A stretch of DNA of 64,000 nt from Paraprevotella xylaniphila YIT 11841 (GTDB lineage Bacteria > Bacteroidota > Bacteroidia > Bacteroidales > Bacteroidaceae): NCBI RefSeq assembly GCF_000205165.1, contig NZ_GL883867.1:1-64000 (forward strand). Reading direction: 5' to 3'. The position numbers and the translations under genes are program-made. This document shows, piece by piece, positions 40,123-47,023 of this stretch; position 1 is the first letter of the stretch, and each line of letters begins with the position of its first letter. Under the pieces are notes generated by a model that was given only the letters and a program-made list of their open reading frames with translations, made no database searches and was not told the origin of the DNA.

Positions 40123-42087
40123 TTACCACAATTTCTGCCGCCCGTCCACCATCTCAAAGATACGGTCGTCGCTACCGCGCGTATGGTCGCGAAGGTAAAG
40201 CAACGCGCCCCGAGGCACTTTGTAAACCAAAGAATCAGACTCCGCCGTCTGTTCGCCCAACGACTCCCAACCGGCCGCCGTGGCATAGAACAGCTCATAA
40301 CGGTCGCCTGTGCGGATAAAGTTGTCACGGTTGCGCGGCATATAGACCAACTTGCCAATATGCATGGGACGGCCGAAATCCATTCCCACCCATCCGCCGG
40401 ACGGTTCACGGTAATCCATCGAAGTGTAAGGGTCACCGTCGAACACGTTGCCGAACTGGTTCACGATACGGCCTTCCGCCACGCCCGGAGGGCTGACAAT
40501 ACGCCCGCACAAGGCCGCCGTGTCTGCAGCAGAAACGTAGAAGGCCAACTCGGATACATTACAATGGCGCGTAGGCGGCCCGTAGTAGCGGACGTAACGG
40601 CGGGCCTCCCCTTTATCCGGCAAACATACCACATTCCTCAAACGAGGCGGACGCCCTTTAATGGCAAACAAGGTATCAGGGCAGCGGAAATCCGGATGGT
40701 CCGATGCCTCGAACACACCGCCCACCATGTGGGCCTGGAAATCCTCCTTGAACTTTTGCAGCAACACGGCTTTTTGCCGTTCCTCCCCGGCACGGAAGAA
40801 GCGCACCGCCCCGGTATACTTCTCCAAAAGGAACGGCACGCCGAGCGACACCAAATGCCCTTTGCGGCAAACCACCAGGCGGAACACCACATCGCCCTGC
40901 ACATTGTCGATGCGCACCGTATCGCCCTCGAAACGCCCATACCCCACGGGCACCCACGTCCCACGCGTGGCAAGGCAAAGGTAGACCGTCTCGCCCGCGT
41001 GCGGGACAAGGGCGAGGCTGTCTGCCGGAATGCGCAGGAAGCGGTTGATTTTCCCGGCATAGGCTGCCGTCACGTCTTGCATCAACGGTTCGCGGAACAC
41101 CGGCGGGACATCCGTCGTGTCACGCCCGCAGGCATCGCGCATCGCCCTGTTCAGGCTGAACGTCTCCCGGTAAACTTTCCCTTTCGGGTCCCAATACGTC
41201 TCGGCTTTCGCAAACTGTTTCGAGCTTTGGCCGATGGAGGCAAAATAAGTGGAATCTTCACCGTCCACCACGAAATTCCAATAATGCGCCACATTCTTGT
41301 CGCCTCGCATCAGCATCTTGTCGCATCCGCCGGGGATGCCTAAGGCACGGAATACATACGTCACCAAGTCCGTCAGTTCACGGCAGTTGCCCGAACGCCA
41401 CTCCACGAGGTCTGGCCCCACCGTGATGCCCGAGGGGAACAAGCCCGTAAAATAAACCGTCCCCACAGACAAGGAATCCATCAAGGCCTGCGCCACGGCC
41501 AACACATCCGTGCTGTCTGCCGAGGCACGGATGCTGTCCAACATCGGGTTGTAGCGGTCATAGACCTCCTGCCGCCAGTCGGAAAGCGTCTCCGTCCCCA
41601 CCCGGTAGGGCAGGATGAATTCCAAGAAGTCGGCAAAGTCCACGTGCCGCCCCCATGGTTGTCCGTGCCATACCTCGAAAGCCTGGTCGATGTTACGGAT
41701 AAGGTAATCGGATTTAATGACATGTATGTCGTAAACCTTGTATAATGAGTCGGGACAAAATGCACCATCAACTTCAAGCAAAGAATCACGTACAAACTCA
41801 GGGCCGCGCCAAGCGCACGGCGGGAACCGCTCGAAATATCGGCGGTACTTCTCCAACTCCTTTCCCGCATAAGCATAATGGCAGGGCATATTCTCTATCA
41901 AGAACTGCGCGGCAAGGGATTTCAGGCTGTCACCACGGTAGTGATCCAACACTTGTTCCAACTCTGAACGGTTCTCGCCCGCTGCTTCCAATGCTTCTTC
42001 AAGCCGGGATTTTCCCGGATGGCAAGCCAGGAACACCGCCACGCATATCCCGGTCCACACTGCCATCCACATCTTTAGACTATTCAT
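40123..42087 (-). CDS. Transglutaminase-like lipoprotein with C-terminal discoidin-like domain (654 aa)
   Basis: A lipoprotein by its lipobox VFLAC (about residues 18-22 from the ATG at 42087). A helical region precedes a transglutaminase/protease-like core with Cys in WRSGNCRELTDLVTYVFRAL, His in NVAHYWNFVVDG and Asp in VVDGED, the canonical Cys-His-Asp order. The last 150 residues (FDGDPYTSMDYREPSGGWVG, ELFYATAAG) resemble an F5/8-type (discoidin) galactose-binding fold. A longer reading with 40 more codons exists, but a -7-like element at 42124-42131 puts the transcript start after those codons. It diverges from the radical SAM gene, 277 bases away. Confidence 0.8.
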   Translation of the reverse strand: MNSLKMWMAVWTGICVAVFLACHPGKSRLEEALEAAGENRSELEQVLDHYRGDSLKSLAAQFLIENMPCHYAYAGKELEKYRRYFERFPPCAWRGPEFVRDSLLEVDGAFCPDSLYKVYDIHVIKSDYLIRNIDQAFEVWHGQPWGRHVDFADFLEFILPYRVGTETLSDWRQEVYDRYNPMLDSIRASADSTDVLAVAQALMDSLSVGTVYFTGLFPSGITVGPDLVEWRSGNCRELTDLVTYVFRALGIPGGCDKMLMRGDKNVAHYWNFVVDGEDSTYFASIGQSSKQFAKAETYWDPKGKVYRETFSLNRAMRDACGRDTTDVPPVFREPLMQDVTAAYAGKINRFLRIPADSLALVPHAGETVYLCLATRGTWVPVGYGRFEGDTVRIDNVQGDVVFRLVVCRKGHLVSLGVPFLLEKYTGAVRFFRAGEERQKAVLLQKFKEDFQAHMVGGVFEASDHPDFRCPDTLFAIKGRPPRLRNVVCLPDKGEARRYVRYYGPPTRHCNVSELAFYVSAADTAALCGRIVSPPGVAEGRIVNQFGNVFDGDPYTSMDYREPSGGWVGMDFGRPMHIGKLVYMPRNRDNFIRTGDRYELFYATAAGWESLGEQTAESDSLVYKVPRGALLYLRDHTRGSDDRIFEMVDGRQKLW

Positions 42088-42123
42088 ATTCCTTTGGGTC
42101 TTAACAAACAACATACGATACCC

Positions 42124-42131
42124 CAAAATTA
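42124..42131 (-). promoter_or_regulatory. -7 element for the transglutaminase-like gene
   Basis: TAATTTTG on the minus strand fits TAnnTTTG, about 37 bases before the ATG at 42087. No -33 box is seen at 19-21 bases, so it is a weak prediction, but it helps to decide the start codon. Confidence 0.35.
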
Positions 42132-42336
42132 CGAATTTCTTCCAAACCATACTTTCGCGTATGTTACATATATTTTCATGTATGAAACATCCAAGCCTAT
42201 TTGACAAGCTCTATTTGTAAGATTATGACATAACGCTCAACTTTCTTAATAAAATAGAAAAACATGCATATCTTGCACCATAAATCAAATAACGTTAAAA
42301 ATAATCATGATAACAATACCTTGCCAAACTTTTCAA

Positions 42337-42344
42337 TATATTTG
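42337..42344 (+). promoter_or_regulatory. -7 element for the radical SAM cassette
   Basis: TATATTTG matches TAnnTTTG and lies 20 bases before the ATG at 42365. The -33 element is not evident in the AT-rich sequence above it, so the leader would be very short. Confidence 0.4.
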
Positions 42345-42364
42345 CAAAAATAAAAAAATAAATT

Positions 42365-43384
42365 ATGTTGTTTAAACCTATAGAGCCAACAACATTATCG
42401 TTATTGACAACCATGCATTGCACCGCGCAATGCAAAAACTGTTGTTTCCAATGTAGCCCCCATAAGAAGGAGAGAATGGGTTTGAATCACATTTACCAAT
42501 ACATCGACAAGATACTTAGCTACTACCCTTCAATCAAAACCATTGTATTCAGCGGTGGAGAATGCACATCAATTAAAGGCGATTTGCTTAAAGGTATCAT
42601 TTACGCAAATAAAAAAGGACTAACGACACGTATTGTCACTAATGCATATTGGGCAACAAGCTATGAAAAAGCCTATTCGTTTTTGGTAAAACTTAAAGAA
42701 CACGGATTAAACGAAATAAATTACAGCACAGGTGATGACCATCAAGAATGGATTCCTTATGAAAACATCATCAATGCATGTTTAGCATCACGAGACCTTG
42801 GCTTTAACACATTAGTCAATGTCGAAGCGCACTTAAACTCAAGTTTTAATAGAACTATATTCATCAAAGACAAAAGGATTTCAAAATACATAGGAAATAA
42901 TATGTCAGACTCAACTTGTATTAAAATTATGCAGGGAGTTTGGATGCCTGTCACAGATGAAGCAAAAGAAGAGAGAAAACATCAAAAAAAAGAAGTCCCC
43001 CCACATTATAACACCTGCAATTCAATTTTTCATACTATTGCCATAACTCCTAATGGAGATATTTACTGCTGTTGTGGGTTAACTTGCCTGCAAAATCAGA
43101 CCCTGAAAGTAGGTAATATCCAATATAGCACGAAAGCCTCTATCGAATCCAACCAATTTGAGGACTTGCTTAAAATTTGGATTCATACAGAAGGTCCCAT
43201 AAAAATATTAGAGTTTTTATACAGAAATACACCCATAAAAAGAAATGAAATAGATTATTCCATGCATATCTGCGAAGTCTGCACGATGCTTTTCAACAGC
43301 CCTCATTTTATAGCAGATATAAAAAAACATATAAACCAAATACTACCCAATATTATGTTAAAATACAATTTATCCATAAAATAA
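42365..43384 (+). CDS. Radical SAM enzyme with SPASM-like C-terminal cysteines (339 aa)
   Basis: The first gene of an AT-rich plus-strand cassette. The S-adenosylmethionine cluster motif is CTAQCKNC (C19, C23, C26, CX3CX2C), followed by IVFSGGECTS, equivalent to the GGE/GGEP motif. C218, C235-C237, C241, C303 and C306 form a SPASM/twitch-like set that would carry extra iron-sulfur clusters, as in peptide-modifying radical SAM maturases. The exact subfamily is not recognised. The next gene encodes an exported protein whose stop-start spacing is 6 bases, so it is the natural candidate substrate or partner. Composition is much more AT-rich than the flanking ribosomal genes, suggesting transfer. 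Confidence 0.85.
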   Translation: MLFKPIEPTTLSLLTTMHCTAQCKNCCFQCSPHKKERMGLNHIYQYIDKILSYYPSIKTIVFSGGECTSIKGDLLKGIIYANKKGLTTRIVTNAYWATSYEKAYSFLVKLKEHGLNEINYSTGDDHQEWIPYENIINACLASRDLGFNTLVNVEAHLNSSFNRTIFIKDKRISKYIGNNMSDSTCIKIMQGVWMPVTDEAKEERKHQKKEVPPHYNTCNSIFHTIAITPNGDIYCCCGLTCLQNQTLKVGNIQYSTKASIESNQFEDLLKIWIHTEGPIKILEFLYRNTPIKRNEIDYSMHICEVCTMLFNSPHFIADIKKHINQILPNIMLKYNLSIK

Positions 43385-43390
43385 AAAGTC

Positions 43391-44233
43391 ATGAAAAAAA
43401 AGATATTCAAAAATTCAGTTCTCGGAATTTCTGTTTTAACAGGTGCCACAGGATGCAATAGCGATTCAGGCATGGAAACTAAAGATATAGGGAATGATTT
43501 CATCTTAAATGGAAACACTAATACGAACGTAAAGACCAAGGCCATAGCAGTTCCTCTATCAATGGACAACAAACAATATATAAATGCTGTAAAACAATTA
43601 GCTAATGACGTTTTCTGTTATCCTGAGTTAGCAAAAGATTTTATAAAATCTCCGCAAACATATTTCTCACGCTATGGATATGAAGGAGAAATTTTATTAG
43701 ATGATGGAATTATAAAATTAATAATGGCATACGCGAATGATGACATAAGACAGGCTATTCAAAATAATGATTTAAAACTAATGGTCAGATTATGCTCTAA
43801 GAATCACTTGTTCGATGATGCCATATCTAAAATTGGATTCAAAAACAAAATAGCAGAGAGTTTAACAAAAGGGAGAGGATTTAATACAGAAATCCAACCC
43901 TACTCTTGGTTTTGGTTTGCAGAATGGGTCTTCATGGCACTAGTATATTGGCAACTTAATACAATGGCTGCAACATACACATATACACAAATGGATACAG
44001 AGAGTATAGTGGCTGTAAGAACAGACAACACATCCTTATTTAATATAAGGACCTTATGGAACATTGTCAATGAAGACAAGAAAGTTAAATATTTCGCTTC
44101 AGAAGAAATTGAACAAATAATAAATGAAGTTATTGAGCCACTAAAGGAAATCAGACCAGAATTATTCAACCAATTTTCTGAAGAAGAAATTAGAAATCAA
44201 ATAAGAGGTGCTTTCTATGGAACAATATTATAA
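43391..44233 (+). CDS. Lipoprotein with leader-like helical region, candidate substrate of the radical SAM enzyme (280 aa)
   Basis: Lipobox GATGC (C22). Residues 69-101 (LANDVFCYPELAKDFIKSP and QTYFSRYGYEGEILL) and the following helix to about 145 recall in layout the leader regions of nitrile-hydratase- or Nif11-type precursors, although I cannot confirm homology. A strikingly aromatic stretch, PYSWFWFAEWVFMALVYWQL (170-189), is followed by a Thr/Tyr-rich segment and then a helical, acidic C terminus. No enzyme family is recognised. It begins 6 bases after the radical SAM stop and ends overlapping the next gene by 17 bases. Function unknown; substrate status is an inference from position. 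Confidence 0.8.
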   Translation: MKKKIFKNSVLGISVLTGATGCNSDSGMETKDIGNDFILNGNTNTNVKTKAIAVPLSMDNKQYINAVKQLANDVFCYPELAKDFIKSPQTYFSRYGYEGEILLDDGIIKLIMAYANDDIRQAIQNNDLKLMVRLCSKNHLFDDAISKIGFKNKIAESLTKGRGFNTEIQPYSWFWFAEWVFMALVYWQLNTMAATYTYTQMDTESIVAVRTDNTSLFNIRTLWNIVNEDKKVKYFASEEIEQIINEVIEPLKEIRPELFNQFSEEEIRNQIRGAFYGTIL

Positions 44234-44720
44234 ATGTACTCCGAGTGCGTATGTTTTTTTAACGACTGTTGTTGTGTCATCAATACTGATAATGACATAT
44301 ATATCAGTAGCTACCGCTACTGTATGGGAAAAAAGAAGTTATGAAAATAGTATGGTAATAGTACTCTTGTCTTTATCATATATTATATATTTCTTAACTT
44401 TTGCCTTTTCTCCCATTTTCATAAAACTAAAAAACAACTATATACATATACAAGGTTTCATGTTCCATAAAAAGATTTATTTAAATAACATTTTAAAAAT
44501 AAATCGGATTCATGACCTACCAAAAGGCGTAAGAAGATTTGGAAGTAATGGAGTATGGGGCTATATTGGTATTTTAGATGCAGACAAGAAATACTATACA
44601 TTATTTAATAATAAAAAAAAGATGATAATAGTTGAATGTTCAAAGAATCAGAAATACGTATTAAGTTGCAATAAGCCTGACGAGTTTATTAATGCAATAA
44701 TGGTGCGTCTAAAACAATAA
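44217..44720 (+). CDS. Membrane protein with bacterial PH-like domain (167 aa)
   Basis: Two hydrophobic segments (about 12-36 and 46-70) are followed by a small beta-rich domain with NYIHIQGFMFHKKIYLNNIL and RRFGSNGVWGYIGILDAD, the pattern of bacterial PH-like domains. The ATG at 44217 overlaps the end of the previous gene by 17 bases; a GTG three codons upstream is the other option. Function unknown; PH-like membrane proteins may scaffold envelope processes. It is encoded between the candidate substrate and an O-antigen-ligase-like gene. Confidence 0.75.
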   Translation: MEQYYKCTPSAYVFLTTVVVSSILIMTYISVATATVWEKRSYENSMVIVLLSLSYIIYFLTFAFSPIFIKLKNNYIHIQGFMFHKKIYLNNILKINRIHDLPKGVRRFGSNGVWGYIGILDADKKYYTLFNNKKKMIIVECSKNQKYVLSCNKPDEFINAIMVRLKQ

Positions 44721-44745
44721 AATTATCTAAATAACACATTCATAA

Positions 44746-46416
44746 ATGTACAATGTACATTTTCTATATCGTTATAGAACTTTCATTCATTATTTGAAAA
44801 GGGGAACATTATGCTTATTTTTGCTATGTATGTTCATACCAACGTTCTATTTTGACATATACTTAAATAGTTATCTATTTTTTTGCATTGCATCTTCTAT
44901 TGTCGTATTATCCTCCATATTTCTCACAATTACGGGGCATTACAAATTTACATTACTGGAAATAGGGATTCTTATTGTAATTATTATAGAATTTCTCAGA
45001 CTTATTATCCAACAAGAAATTCTAATCTACTACCAAGCTTTACTCAAAATGGTCATATTATTATGTTGGATGGTTAATTTACGCAACCTGATTAGGAACG
45101 ATTATTCTTTCGCCCAAAAAAGCTTATTCTACATTTTATTAATTTGGTTAATGATACAATTCGTATGCTTTATCCATATACAAGACCTTCTACCCATAAG
45201 ATTTTACAACAGTGTCATATTTTCCACCTATATATCACTTATAATCTGCTTCTTGTCCCTTAACCTTCCCTTAAAAGACGGAAAAGTCTTAAAAAAAACA
45301 AGTTTTATTATATTCACCATTTTACTAGCCGCTACAGCCATATACTTTTCTTCAAGGGCATCTTTTATTATTTTGATAACTTTAATTCTATATAAAATAA
45401 GAATCAGGTTTCCAATACTTCTAATTATCACCATAATATGCACTATATGCCTAGCCTTTACGCTAAAAACAGATTCTAGTCTTGGCAGAATACTTATTTG
45501 GAGAAGCTCTTTTAATATATTCACTGACAACCCTGGTCTTGGAATTGGGGTTGGAAAATTTCCTAATATCTATATGGATTATCAGCAAATGTTTTTAAAC
45601 TCAATAAAAGTTTCCGACAAAATGAGCTTTTTAGCAGGAAATACCTCCTATGCATATAATGACTTCTTAGAGTTCCTATGTAAATTCGGATTGCTCCCAT
45701 CCTTCATAGTTTTATTCACGGCTCTTATTACTTATAAAAAAGTATATATTGATTCAAATAGTTATTTTATGATATTTCTATTTTTTATTTCTTCTTGCAT
45801 TAGTTATTTTGCCCAAATCTTATACTGCCAACTGCTCATAATAACTTTCATCTCTACAATACGACATAATTGTATAAACCTAAGTATGATAAAAAGGAAA
45901 TATATTTTCAATGGTATTTTCATAATGATACTAACAGCTAGCACCTTTCTATTCTTTGCTAAACATAATGAATACAAAACGTTCATATACAAGGAAAAGG
46001 AATCATATTCTTCCATCCCGATTTTACATGACAATCCACAATACCTAATCAGGCGTGCTACTTATCTTTTTGCAAATAAAGAACACAATAATGTTATAAA
46101 AACTCTCGATACATTCTCGTATTATATCAAGAGTGACGAATCAGAATTGCTATATGCAAAAGCATTAATACCATTAAGACAATATCAAGAAGCAGAAGAA
46201 CATCTTAAAAAATCCATTAAAATGTACCCCTCCAAATTTAAGGCCAGATACGAATTAATGATATTATATAAAAACCACTTAAAAAATCATGAAAAAGGTT
46301 TGGCCGTAGCACGGGAAATCGTAAAACTGCCAGAAAAAATTCCCACAGGTTTATCACTCTATATAAAAAGATACGCAAAAAATTATATCAATGAGTCGGA
46401 AAACGGCTTTATATAA
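44746..46416 (+). CDS. O-antigen-ligase-like polytopic membrane protein with C-terminal TPR region (556 aa)
   Basis: About ten hydrophobic segments (10-400) and a large outer loop with FSSRASFIIL, SSLGRILIWRSSFNIFTDNP and GLGIGVGKF, the layout of the Wzy_C/O-antigen ligase family, which transfers glycans to lipid A or other acceptors. A cytosolic or periplasmic TPR-like helical region (about 430-540: YAKALIPLRQYQEAEEHLKK, SKFKARYELMILYKNHLK) follows. No glycosyltransferases or flippase genes are near it, so it may act on a carrier made elsewhere, or on proteins/peptides of the same locus. Coding composition is AT-rich like the rest of the cassette. 25 bases separate it from the PH-like gene. 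Confidence 0.8.
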   Translation: MYNVHFLYRYRTFIHYLKRGTLCLFLLCMFIPTFYFDIYLNSYLFFCIASSIVVLSSIFLTITGHYKFTLLEIGILIVIIIEFLRLIIQQEILIYYQALLKMVILLCWMVNLRNLIRNDYSFAQKSLFYILLIWLMIQFVCFIHIQDLLPIRFYNSVIFSTYISLIICFLSLNLPLKDGKVLKKTSFIIFTILLAATAIYFSSRASFIILITLILYKIRIRFPILLIITIICTICLAFTLKTDSSLGRILIWRSSFNIFTDNPGLGIGVGKFPNIYMDYQQMFLNSIKVSDKMSFLAGNTSYAYNDFLEFLCKFGLLPSFIVLFTALITYKKVYIDSNSYFMIFLFFISSCISYFAQILYCQLLIITFISTIRHNCINLSMIKRKYIFNGIFIMILTASTFLFFAKHNEYKTFIYKEKESYSSIPILHDNPQYLIRRATYLFANKEHNNVIKTLDTFSYYIKSDESELLYAKALIPLRQYQEAEEHLKKSIKMYPSKFKARYELMILYKNHLKNHEKGLAVAREIVKLPEKIPTGLSLYIKRYAKNYINESENGFI

Positions 46417-46621
46417 CTAATCATAAGAAATCGAACGTCTTATAACAAAACGAAAGCAAAAAGTCAATTCCATCATATCTTAAGTAAGTAAGAAAGAAAC
46501 TATATGACAAACGTAAAAAGTCCAACAGCAACCAACCAAAAAGATTTTTATGAATAAATATCCAAAAAAACGCCAAACAAATGGATATTTCGCGCATATA
46601 TGCAAATCAATCACAGCCAAA

Positions 46622-46665
46622 CGAAAAATCATTCGGCTGAAAGCGAAAAATCGTTCGGCGCAGAA
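46622..46665. repeat. 22-base repeat, two units, in the 607-base gap 46417-47023
   Basis: Units start at 46622 and 46644, exactly 22 bases apart, each beginning CGAAAAATCRTTCGGC. They share GAAAAATCGTTC with the array at 18888-18975 and the same period. The rest of the gap holds no convincing gene; it also contains GAGAATCGT (46910-46918) inverted against ACGATTCTC (46955-46963), spaced by 36 bases, on the side of the MG2-type gene. Confidence 0.6.
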
Positions 46666-47023
46666 TGAGGAAAAGCAGTGCGGGAAAAAGCCCAAAAACG
46701 TCCCCAAAGCAGGAAAAGAAGCCCTGAAAATGGTCCGAAAAGAGCCAGAACGGACGTTTCGGCATACATTTGGCAACTATCAAAAAGCTCCAGGAAACGC
46801 TATCGCGCTTTACCGGAACGGCACGCCATGCGCCCCACCTGACCGAGCTTCCGGCAAAAAGGCAGCCTAAGCCCTCATTCCCTTACAAACAGGAAACCGC
46901 AAAACCGATGAGAATCGTCTATTTTCCTCCACGCCCCCACTCGTCCCCAAATGAACGATTCTCAAAGGGGAGAAACTTACTTTTTGACATTCTGCCGTTT
47001 CCCTCCCTTGATGGTTCCTCCCC

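Noticed and set aside
40105-41343. A 412-codon plus-strand frame antisense to the transglutaminase-like gene
   Set aside because: Composition without domains; the minus-strand frame has a lipobox and catalytic residues in the right order.
46550-46870. A 106-codon plus-strand frame in the gap after the O-antigen-ligase-like gene
   Set aside because: It runs through the 22-base repeats, is dominated by Lys, Arg and Pro, and has no recognisable features or good start signal.
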